Of a stretch of DNA of 64,000 bases, positions 45,707 to 56,006 are shown piece by piece. Source of the stretch: Thelephora terrestris (taxonomy: Eukaryota; Basidiomycota; Agaricomycetes; Thelephorales; Thelephoraceae); assembly GCA_015956445.1 (NCBI GenBank), contig WIUZ02000005.1:1488001-1552000 (forward strand), read 5' to 3'. Under the pieces are notes generated by a model, which saw only the letters and a list, made by a program, of their open reading frames with translations, was not told where the DNA came from and ran no database searches. The translations under genes were made by a program, and so were the position numbers. Numbering within the stretch: the stretch's first letter is position 1; every line of letters begins with the position of its first letter.

Positions 45707-46338
45707 TTGTTGTGACAGCATTACGTCCTTCGCTACGCGTCGATCGTCACCCACATGTCAGCGACGCTGTAATAACTTCAGAATTCCCATTCCTCTCCTG
45801 GAGTCAAGAGTCAAGAAGGGTAAGCGACGCGCCGTCTTCGAGCTGGAATGTCTGGAGTTAGTCGTATCAAGCGTGTTTGAAGCAGGCTACTGGGTCTGGG
45901 GGGAGGCAAAGGGTTGCACCCCTTGAGACTCGAACGGTCATCCGTTGGCAGGTCACCGGACTCGACGATTTCGAGGAGGGTGATTATGGGTGGGACTGCC
46001 TTTGAATGTGAGAGCGAGTCATGAACTTGTCTTTGAACACCTACGTAGAACCCTGTGAGAACAGGCGGAACAAATGCGAATGAGCATCCTCCCTTCACCA
46101 CGCCCAAAACAGCGATTGACACCTGGAAAACAGCAGAGTAAACGAGGCGCCTTCCCGTACCCCAACCTCCAACGAGACCACCCCCATACGAAAGCACGTA
46201 AACGATAGCGGCGGAATCTTCGCCGCTCCTCGGAGAGAGTAATTTGAGTAGGTATGTGCTAGAGAGTTGAGAGAAGGTGTGTCCACGCCTGCCCGAAATT
46301 CTGGGATGGGGGAGGGAGATGAAGACATGAAAGATAAG
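45707..46338 (-). pseudogene. Truncated duplicate of ureD
   Basis: Homologous to ureD from within exon 2 up to its start codon. Recognisable pieces are RRVAKDVML, the exon 2 start region (YVEPCENRRNKCE-like in another frame), VLSYGGGLVGG and the start MSSSPSPIPEFRAG. Relative to the intact gene it carries several small deletions, lost frames in exon 1, and lacks the whole C-terminal third because it is fused to the NLR relic. It is the left end of duplication unit 2. Confidence 0.8.
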
Positions 46339-46649
46339 TATCCGATGCCCAAGATCATCATGGTTATGTGGCGTGTTGCTAGCTTGGGATAGGCTGGAGC
46401 TCCCGGCCGATCGAATGGAAACCGCTTAATGGGTTCCTGACCCAGGCAACCTTCACCCAAGCAGTTACGCGGTGGCTGACCGGTTACCCTTCCAGATGCG
46501 TCCAATTCCGCTCGTATGAAGATATAAAGAACAAAGGCAGCTCTACTTATCACGTCCTTCCTTTCCCCCGACATTCCTTCAAAGCGGGAACTTCTTGTTT
46601 TTTGTTTGTACCGAGGCCAAAATCGAACGTAAATTTTTGGTCGACTGAG

Positions 46650-48410
46650 ATGGATCAAGCGGGCCTGGAGGCATTGATTGTGGTGGGGCAGCAGCTGTGC
46701 GTGGTTTTCTTTCTGTCTTCAGCATCGTGAAGTTCTTGGTTCGATGGACTTTCCCAGGTTCACATTCAAGGTGATCTCGAGCTTTCGTGGGTACAGAACG
46801 AAGCTGAACGTCAACTTTGCGCAGCTGTTTCTCAACGCCATACACTCTCTGTGGATTTACGACTACCTTTGCACCTTCGGAGACGAGGTTTGGTTTACAC
46901 CTGTAATCCGTTGACCGAGGTTCTCACTGTTATACAGGTACAATATGCTTGGCGCGGAAGGAAATCCTGGAGTGAGTTCAGCTAGCCCCCATCTGAACGC
47001 CTGACGACTAAGGCGATTGCTTGGCAGTGTTTTGGTTGTTTTTAGCCGTGCGGTGTCCAGAATGCCTCGAACCGGAATATATATTTAACAGTCCCATAGA
47101 ATAGGTACAACCCCTTGGTTCAAATCCTCTGGTCCAGCGTCGCCATGCCATATGGCTCCGCTAGTTCTGTAAGCCCCTTTCTACGATGTCGATCCAGTAC
47201 CATCTTCACGAAATCCACTATAGCTGTGGGTTCCGTCCCTTGGCGTCTCGCGTCCTTTCCCTCAATCCTAATCCCGCTGAATGACCTGACAGTTGCCAAC
47301 GGACTAAATGGCTAGGGCTCTTTCATTCGACTACGTCTATTGTTCTTGCGAAAGTAACTATTGCATTAAGGTCTAGTCATTCATTCCGAATCAAGGCGTC
47401 CGCATGCTGAGTAATTTTGGCCATAGGGTGTACGCCGTGACAGAGAGGAACAAATGGTTTGGAGGTGCACTCTCCAGCCTGATCGTTATCCAGTTCAGCA
47501 TTGGGATCTACATGACTGTAACGTCTGCTTTGGCCCCGTGTAAGTCCTTCGGTTCCTCTTTCGCTTGCAGGCAGACTCACGTCATTCCTAGTGGAGCAGT
47601 TGCCAAATATAAACCTGGACCCATTCAAGGTCTGTACTACTGCGTGGAATCAGCTTCAGGAATTGTTTTTCCTCAATGTTGGGATTGCCTTCGGTACGTC
47701 ATCACCGTCTCACCTTAGGAATTCCGACGGCCCTCATATCCCACACTCCCACGTTGTGGGTCACCGCAGAGGTTGTTGCGTTCACGGCAATTTTTTTCAC
47801 AGCCAGAAAACCCAGGCACGGCAGGTACCCTGGCATACCAAGTCTCTTGGATGCAATCTGGCGAGACGCAACAGAATACTTTTTGCTCATCACTTTATGT
47901 GATGTCTTATCGGATGCGTTCATCATTTTCGCCCCGGTAGGCGGTATACCCCAAATCTGAGTGTGTCGTGCTCATAGGGTGCACGTTTTCAGAGGTCAAT
48001 CTCGGGACTTCCTGGCTTGTATGCTTTCCACCCCGACGCCAGAGTGGAATATTAGTGATTGATGGTACCTTTCGTTTTCTAGGGCGAGCACGATGCTCGT
48101 TCCGCTCATGGCATCACGCCTAATGCTCTCGCTAAAAAAGGCTGCGCTAGAACCAGCGAGGATGGGTGCCGCCTCAATCATGGATAACCCCGGATTGTCT
48201 GTGATGACCAGATCTATACAATTCTCGTCGCGGGTACCTCGGGGATTCCCCGACATACCGGGAACTCCTGCTGGAACGCGCGTATACGAAGGGGATGTAC
48301 TAGAACTCAGTGCTGTTTCTCGAACGCCTCGGAAAGACGGTCCCGGCTATCAAGTCGATATACCCCCCGTGTCTCGTTCGTCTAGCGACGGTATGGCTTC
48401 AGCCCCCTGA
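46650..48410 (+). CDS. DUF6533-type multi-pass membrane protein, copy 2
   Basis: Paralogue of the gene at 42909, produced by the 3.1-kb duplication. The start MDQAGLEALIVVGQQL splices (donor GTGCGT, acceptor GGTACAG) to TKLNVNFAQLFLNAIHSLWI and YDYLCTFGDE. Further exons give VQYAWRGRKSW, MFWLFLAVR, YNPLVQILWSSVAMPYGS, HRVYAVTERNKWFGGALSSL, LPNINLDPFKVCTTAWNQLQ and EVVAFTAIFFTARKPRHGRY. Then come RDATEYFLLITLCDVLSDAF and SRLMLSLKKAALEPARMGAA. The tail is shorter than in copy 1 and ends SSSDGMASAP at 48410. The exon encoding the loop after WSSVAM could not be fixed. Function is unknown; the related family is expanded in mushrooms. Confidence 0.6.
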
Positions 48411-49086
48411 CCACCCCGACTTGGCGGTGCCGCAACAAATTTGACTCATCCTTGTAGATTTGCTTGTAGCACGAGGCTTGTCGGAAAGACAGCGTAGGCC
48501 GGGCCCGACCTGATCACGAAGCGCTCAGGGACTATTCGACTTCAATGGGAAGCGTTCGCTCCAACCGGCGAAGGTCCTCGTGCGATGGTAACGATTCAAG
48601 AGCATCAAGATGGTACTACGTCGATGTAAACGCCAGCGTGGTGGATGATGTATGAGTTCACGTCAGATAGGACTATTGATTCAAATGCGGAGGAGCGTAT
48701 AGCAATGTATTGTCACGGTATTATTTGCGGCGTTATGGCTGCTACACACGCCCGGCCGGCAGATCAAATCAACGGATCTTGGATCAACTCCAAAACCCTT
48801 TAGCCAAGGGCCAACCACGGGCGTTAACGTTTCTCGATCGAAGCTATAAAGAGATCCTGGCTTCGGTATCTACAGATAACATTTTCGCTACAAACTCTGC
48901 ACACCAAACGCCCCAAACGCATGAGCAGTATACATGAAAAGCAAAGAAAAATAAGTTGAAAGACAAAGAGTTAGATGTTGCAGGCAGGACATAACAACGA
49001 GTATTACAGAACGACGAGCGATCACAAGAGGGCAGTCCGCACGATCTATACAGAGAGTCTTAGGGGGAAGTAGATGAGATGATAGT
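48411..49086. other. Convergent intergenic region
   Basis: Contains the shared duplicated tail to 48831, then about 250 bp of unique sequence that probably holds the NLR1 3' UTR. No gene is supported. Confidence 0.5.
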
Positions 49087-52033
49087 TCAAGAATATGGTA
49101 TCGGCCCAGACCCAAGGGCGGTGCTTTGGGTGGTACTTGGCAGAGTGCCGAATGATGTTCCGCGCACTAGCGAGGGAGAATCAACGGGTGTATGAAACAT
49201 TCGCGTTTCCAGAAGCTTACCGCCGGAATCTGATCCACCCGAGGTAGACCAGCTCTTCATCGATTGTTCGATATTCCCGAGGAGAGATTTACAAGCCTCC
49301 AAGATGTTCGTAACCCCGAGTTTCTCAAAGATCTCGAGCGCGCGTAAAGCTTCGGACATCGCCTCTTTGAGCCTACGCTGTCGATACCAAATCCTAGCCT
49401 GCAGGAAAATCGCGCGACCGAGATCGTATGCATTATCGACCGCGTGAGACTTGGCTTGTTCGATGTGGGCATGCGCATCGCCAAGCCTGCCTTCCTCGGA
49501 AAATAGTTTCGCCAGGGAGTAATGAGTCCAAAAGAGCTCGTTGTGCCAATCGAAAGCCGACGCGATTCCGAGGGCCGTCTCGAAGTGTTCGATAGCCTTC
49601 CCCGTCTCGTCCTTGGAATGGTATATATTGCCCAGAACGCGATGGAAGCCACAGAGGAGGAACTCTTCGCCTTTCTCAGGGAGTAGCTTGATTGCGCGAG
49701 ATGCAGCCTCTTCCGCGGCGTCGAGTTGTTCGTCTTCAAACATCAAACAAGCGAGGCCATTCAAGCACCGTGCTTTCCCCACTGTATCGTCAAGTCGACC
49801 GTGGATTTCCAACGCTTCTTTTGCAAGCTCTATCCCTTCCTTGTGGCGGCCCAGTAGCCTATTTGCGTCAGATAGGCGACTCAATACCCGAGCGACGACA
49901 CGGTCATCCCCCCTCTCCCTCATGAGCTCCAAGACGTGACTGAGGAGTCGCTTTTGTTCTACGTGGTCTCCAACCGAATAAAACAACCGGGAAAGCTCAT
50001 ATGTGCACTCGAGCTTGAACGAATGGTCATCTGGCAGAAGTTCGATCTTTGGTCCCAGGACGGTGAGCCGCCGCTTGTGCCAAAAGAGGAGCTTCATGAA
50101 ATTAATGCAGGCTTCCCATACGTCGTCCGAATCCGCACCGTTGGACGTGAAGATATCGAGCAGGTGCTCGACATTCACGTCCTCCGAGGTGATCCATCGC
50201 GTGTCTCCAAAGCCGGGGCAATGGGGATCAAGATTGACTGACATCCGGGTGAAGTAGCGTTCCTTGGTCGCGCAGAGGAGCGGGAATGACTTCGGATCCT
50301 TGGGACAAAGGTAATCCCGAAGTGGTGCCAGCATCGTGATGAATCCATTGTTCCGGTACGTCAGAGAAAGGATGCAAAACTTGTCGAAGACGACCGTTCC
50401 GTTGGGGAACGTGGGAAATAACCAACCGAGGTTGTTCTCGTCGACACCCTGCGGAAAGAAGGCAACGACACTGAGAACATCGCGGGCATCGGAACCAAGT
50501 TCCTGGAACATGGGGGAGGTGAGGGAGAGCTCCATTGTCGCTGCGAGGCTCTTGTTGTGCTCGGTCCGAAGTAAACCCGTCTGGCGCTGCTCCCACTCCC
50601 TGACTAATCGGTTATTGTCCCAATTATTCTGATGTGCAACGGTCGCGAGCAAGGTCACTGAGAGCGGGTGGAAGTCGAGTTGTTTGAGGATGTCGTTAAT
50701 GAGATCGGGCTGTTCGTCATTGTCTTGGATGCGATGGAAGGCGTGGTATGCGGCGTCCATCGATAGCGTTGGAACGTCCAAGCGCTTACAATCTGGCGGG
50801 ATGGTGGTGATACGGGTTGTGATACAGAGACAGATGTTGTCGAATTGGCTTAGTTCCTCTACCACCCCGTAGATCTCCTGCGCGTTGGCTCCCTGTGGGT
50901 CCAGAATCGATTCGGCATTGTCAAGGATTACAAACATTTCCGTGGCGGACAGTGACGGTCTAAGGGGGGTCAAGTCCTCGGGGTTTTCGACGCCTGCGCC
51001 GATCACCTTTGAGAGTCGGCCGAGGAAATTGGAACGCGAAGCTGGAAACTGGTCGCAACGGATAAATCGACGGTTGCTACCGAACCGTTTCTTGATACGG
51101 GCGTGGTGGAGGACCGCCAGAGCGACGGAGGTTTTTCCGATGCCACCTGCACCGACGAGAGCGATGGGGTTAAAACTCTCGGCGAGGCCGACAATTCTTT
51201 CAATCAGCTCATTGCGCCCGAAGCAGGCCCTTGGAGGCGGGGGAGGCAATTCTCCAGGAGGGACGTTGTGCGGCTGTAAGACCGGCGTCGCTTGAGTCTA
51301 CGGATTGTCAGGGTTCTGCCGTTTGTGTACAGGGGCCAACACCCACAGAGCAGTGTTTGCCGCAAGTGTCTTGGCCTGTCAGTACGTTACGGTGGATATC
51401 CGCGACCATGACATGCGTATTGATCGCCAGTTCTGTCTGAAAGGAGGTTCTCAGCGGATGCTAGGTGGAACCGGCGGAACGTACATTGAAAACATGAATG
51501 ACCCTAATGAGGTCTTGCCTCCAAGCTGCAATCGTATCTTTGTCGTCCTTCGCATGGAAGAGTCGAGAGACCGTGTTTCGTTTACCCCGCTCGGCTATCT
51601 TCCTCAGGATCTCGGCCACGGTTCTACAACCGAAACATTGGTCAGTAGGCCACTCGGCTTGTGCCTGACTGGTCCAACTCACGCAGTCAACTGGCGGATG
51701 GCCCCAAGCACGGAGCTGCTAAGTCCATCTAACCGCCTCTCAGTGATCCCCCTGTCGAGTGCTTGGCAAACGTCGGCGCACGAGACCCCGAGATCGACGT
51801 AATCCTGCTCATTGGCCATCGAATCCTGGATGCGTGTGAACCTAGGGCATTTAATTTGCGTAAGAAGGGGGACTTACCCTAATCATCGTCAGAAGGGTGC
51901 TAGCAGAACCGAAGGCGGCCTGCGCTGGTGCAATAGCGGAAATATTCTTCGCTAGATTTACGGCTTCGATGGCCACATTCAACATTGAGAGAACACCCTC
52001 TCGCGCCTTCGGTTGCTGGGACTTTGTGTCCAT
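49087..52033 (-). CDS. NLR-like receptor 1 (helical N-domain / NB-ARC / TPR)
   Basis: Predicted STAND-type signal protein. Exon 1 starts MDTKSQQPKAREGVLSMLNV and continues AKNISAIAPAQAAFGSASTL. Exon 2 reads DSMANEQDYVDLGVSCADVC. Exon 3 holds TVAEILRKIAERGKRNTVSR and AWRQDLIRVIHVFN. Exon 4 begins near TELAINTHVMVADIHRNV. The last large exon carries PPPPPRACFGRNEL, Walker A GAGGIGKTS, Walker B MFVILDNAES, CLCITTRITTIPPDCKRL, HPLSVTLLAT (GLPL-like) and MLAPLRDYL. About seven tetratricopeptide-like helical pairs follow (GKARCLNGLACLMFEDEQLD, HRVLGNIYHSKDETGKAIEH, ARIWYRQRRLKEAMSEALRA). The N-domain resembles the MLKL-type four-helix domain known in mushroom NLRs (inference). All catalytic NB-ARC motifs are intact. 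Ligand and outcome are unknown. Confidence 0.85.
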
Positions 52034-52612
52034 TGTCGAAACCCGAGGCAATCACGAGAGAGGGGGGTACGGCACACAGGCTGAGAAGGACAACCCCGAC
52101 CCTAATACATCGAATGTCTATATGAGCGCCGATCGTTGTTTCCATCACGGCACACCTGGCACAAACAGAGCCAACGGGTCGAGAGATTCGGATTCGTGGT
52201 CAACAGGTTTCTCCACTACTTAATGTTGCGCTCCCTGCAATGTGGTACTTTCGAATTACCTTGGTCTTTTGTGGTGCCTGCGCGAGGCACATCACCGAAG
52301 CACTCGCGCCGGTCATGCACACCCTCCACCTGTAAGCCAAAGGAATTACAGACGATCTACAGCAACGATGGAAGAGTCAGATCCAAAAGATAAACGATAG
52401 GGACGCGGAGTTAGAAGACACAGGGCACAGACAGCGGCGGATAACGAAATACAGAATGAAGTGCCTGGAAGGGACGAACTAGACCATGTAGAATAAAGGC
52501 GGAGTAGAAAAGCGAGTAAGTAAAAGGAATGTTCGTCCAGATACGGGGTCAGTGACTTGCGGAGGTATTCGTCAAGGTGCTGGGCGGTGTATCATATGCT
52601 GAGGATGGTCAG
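52034..52612. other. Intergenic region between NLR1 and NLR2
   Basis: 579 bp holding the NLR1 promoter and NLR2 3' UTR (both on the minus strand). Purine-rich from 52380 to 52530. No gene or repeat is supported. Confidence 0.5.
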
Positions 52613-55498
52613 TTAAAAATCACGGAACACATCATCGTGTACAGGAAGCTCACCACAACTAGAATCTGATTGACCCGAGGTAGGCCGACTTTCCACTTCC
52701 CGCTCAATCTCTTGGAGGAGAGCTCTGCAGTCCTCCGAAAACTCCATAGCCCTAAGCTTCTCGAATATCTCGAGTGCACGCAAAGCATCGGATGTCGCAT
52801 CATCGAGTCTACGTTGCCGATACCGAATCCGAGCCTGGAGCAAGAGCGCGCGACCAAGGTTGTAGGTGTTTTCTCCCGTTTGCGACTTGGCTTTTTCGAG
52901 GTGGGCATACGCATCATCCACCCGGTCTTCGTCGAAAAACATTAGCGAGAGGGAGAGATGGGTCCAAAACAGTTGGACGTCCCAATCGAAGGAGGAAGCG
53001 ATCCCGAGGGCCACCTCGAAATGATGAATGGCCTTATCCCTCTCGCCCTTGGAACGATATATGTTACCAAGAGCGCGATGGGATTGGCAGACAAAATGTT
53101 CTTGACCTTTCTCCGGGAAGAGACTGATTCCGCGACACGCGGCCCCTACCGCGGCGTCGAGCTGCTCGTCTTCGTGCAACAACTGGGCGATGTCAACCAG
53201 ACAATTCGCTTGTCCACTCGTGTCATTAACCCGTTCAAGGATTTCTAGCGCCTCCTTTGACTGTTGCATTCCTTCTCCGTAAAAACCCAGCGTCCGGTTT
53301 ACGTTAGATAGGTAGCTCAAGATGCGAGCAACCTTACGGTCGTTCCCCCGCTCTCTCTCGAGGTTTAACGCATAGACAAGAAGGCGTTTTTGTTCTACGG
53401 GATTTCCGACGGATAAAAACAACCGTGAGAGCTCAAACAAACACTCGGGCTTGGAACGATGTTCATCCGGCAGTCCTTCGATCCTGGGCGTCAGCACAGT
53501 GTGACGCTGTTTATGCCAATAGAGGTGCCTCGTAAAGTTGGTGCAAGCCTGCCAAACGTTGTCCGAGTTTTTGTCGATAGACGCAAAAACATCGAGAAGG
53601 TGTTCGACATTGACGTCCTCCGATCTGATCCATCGCATTTCCCCAAACCCGGGCTCGCCAGGGTGAACGTTGGCTGACAGCCGGCTAAAATAGCGATCCC
53701 TGGTCGCACAGAGGAGTGAAGAGGAAGTTGGGTCTTGGGCTCGAAGATAATCTCGAATCGGCGCCAACATGGTGATGAAGTTGTCGCTTCGATGCGTCAA
53801 AGAGAGCATACAGAATTTATTGAAGATGTTCTTTCTGTCGGAGACGGTGGGAAACAACCAGTCTAGGTTGTTTCTGTCAATGCCTTGCGGGAAAAAAGCG
53901 ACAACTCCGAGGAGGTCACGGGCGTTGGAGCCGAGGTTGCGGAACGTCGGGGAAGTAAGCGAGAGCTCTATGGTCGCCGCCAGGCTCTGGTTGTAATCCG
54001 TCCGAAGTACTTGCGCGCGTTGCGCCTCCCACTCATTTGCCGTTTCATCGAAATCCCACATATTGCGAGATGCGGTGGTGGCGAGCAGGGATATCGAGAG
54101 AGGGTGGAAGTCTAAACGTTGGAGAAGATCGTCGATGATTCCTGGTCGACTGTTACCACCATAGATACCGTAGAAGATATCGCATGCTGCCTCCACCGAC
54201 AACGTGGGGATATCCGGGCGCTTGCAGTGCGGAGGGACTGTGGTGATGCGGGAAGTGATGAAAAGGCTTAGCGTCCTGAACTGGGACAATTCGTCCACCA
54301 CGGCATAGATCTCTTGGGCGTCTGTTCCCTGGGGATCGAGAACTGATTCGGCGTTATCCAGGATTATGAGTATCTCCTTGGAGGAAAGGAAGGGTCGCAA
54401 GGATGTCAGATCCTCTGGGTTTTCGATCCCTGCACCGATGACCTTGGAGAGCTGGGCGAGGAGATGAGCACATGAAGCTGGGAACCGATCACAACGGATG
54501 AATCGACGATCATCGCCAAACCGCTCCTTGATGCGGCTGTGGTGGAGGACAGTCAGAGCGACGGATGTCTTTCCGATACCACCGGGGCCAATAAGGGCAA
54601 CCGGGGTGAGGTTTTCCACGTCATCGACGAGCTTTGTGATCAACTCGTCGCGCCCAAAACAGGCCCTCGGCGGTGGAGGTGGCAATTCTCCAAGGTGGAA
54701 GCTATGAAAAGGTAAGACAGTGGGCTTAATCATACTCTATCTCGCTGACCTGGCTCGAGTCTACAGAACGATCAGCGGTCTATACCGATGGGCAGGGAGC
54801 ACACAATTACCGGGTGATGTTTTCCGTAAGTATCTTCCTGGCTTGCCCGTATGTTACGATGAATATCTGCAACCATTGTGTGGGTACTAATCACCAGCTC
54901 GGTCTGAACAGTAGCTGTTAGTCGGCGCATAACACATGTGCCTGAACGCACATTAAAGACGTGAAGGACTCTGGCGAGGTCCTGCCTCCAAGCGGCGATT
55001 GTGTCTTTATCATCCTTCGCGTGGAGGAGCTGAGACGCCGGATTCCGTTTACCCTGCTCAACGATCTTCTTCTGGATGTCGGCCACAGTTCTATGATTCA
55101 AAACTTATAAGAGAGTCGCCCGGTGTGCGCATTATTGCTCGACTCACGCGATCAACCGCTTTATTGCATCTAGCACGGACTGACCGAGCTCATCCGATGA
55201 TCTCCCACTCAGCCCCCGGTCAAGGGTTTGACACACATCGGCGCAGGACAATCCGATTTCGATGTAATCCAGTTTATTGGCCGTCAAATCCTGGCTACAT
55301 GTCAACCTTGTATTCCTCATTGCGGGGGAGGGAGAAACATACCCTTATCATAGTGAGAAGAAAGCTGACTGAGCCAAAAACAGCTTTGGCAGGTGTGACG
55401 CTCGAGATCTCCTTTGCAAGATTCAGGGCTTCGATGGACACGTTTAGCGTGGACAAAGCATCGACGCGCCCCTTCTGTCGCTGAGATTTCGTCGTCAT
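52613..55498 (-). CDS. NLR-like receptor 2 (helical N-domain / NB-ARC / TPR)
   Basis: Same architecture and exon plan as NLR1. Exon 1: MTTKSQRQKGRVDALSTLNV and AKEISSVTPAKAVFGSVSFL. Exon 2: DLTANKLDYIEIGLSCADVC. Exon 3: RTVADIQKKIVEQGKRNPAS and AWRQDLARVLHVFN. The main exon has LPPPPPRACFGRDELITKLV, Walker A GPGGIGKTS, Walker B LIILDNAES, SLFITSRITTVPPHCKRPDI, HPLSISLLAT and FFPQGIDRNNLDWLFPTVSD. C-terminal TPR-like repeats include NRTLGFYGEGMQQSKEALEI, HRALGNIYRSKGERDKAIHH and ARIRYRQRRLDDATSDALRA. The tail is SQPTSGQSDSSCGE-like and ends at 52613. It is head-to-head with NLR3 across about 0.5 kb. No broken motif is seen. Confidence 0.85.
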
Positions 55499-56006
55499 CG
55501 TCTGGGTTTGTGAAAGTTACCAGGAAATCGTGTGGGACGCTGGCTGTGAATCCCAATAGAGATGCACAGCCATTTTTTCGTGATACGCCTCGTGGGGGCA
55601 TCAATATCCGATGGCCGCCATTTGATGAAAGTTGAACGCTGACGGCGAGCGTCTTCGTGCGGCCAATTTTGTAGTTGAAGACGTTGCGAAAAGCCGGTAG
55701 CAGCCAGTACTCGGTGAGGCGCGGAGCTGAAGCTGAAGGCCTGAGAGAGGAGCCCCTTCACACCTCCGCTTTGAAGGTACAGGGCGTGACGCGTGACGCG
55801 CGGGTTTCTTGGAGTAAGGGGCTCAAGCGCTCGTGTACTACGTGAGAATTTTGAGCGATGCCAGGCTCCAGCCCTCTTGACATGGCTATTGTTGCACGAG
55901 GCGTGTTATTGCCGCTCGAGTCTGTCAAGGCCCGGACTTTCCCCCTGCTAGGGCACAGCCTATTTGTATGCTGTACCGTAACCGTTCTCTTGCTGCTACC
56001 ACGACG
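55499..56006. promoter_or_regulatory. Shared divergent promoter region of NLR2 and NLR3
   Basis: 508 bp between the two divergent NLR start codons. Small open frames exist but none looks coding. Nothing resembling a known operator is recognised; the assignment as regulatory follows from position only. Confidence 0.5.

Larger units (their letters stand above)
45707..48831. repeat. Segmental duplication, unit 2 (about 3.1 kb)
   Basis: Direct repeat of 41878-45004 in the same orientation and order: ureD piece, divergent promoter, DUF6533-type gene, shared non-coding tail. Near its right end it has about 60 bp (48751-48810) absent from unit 1. Both edges are sharp: the left one abuts an NLR relic, the right one lies at GTTAACGTT near 48831. 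Confidence 0.85.
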
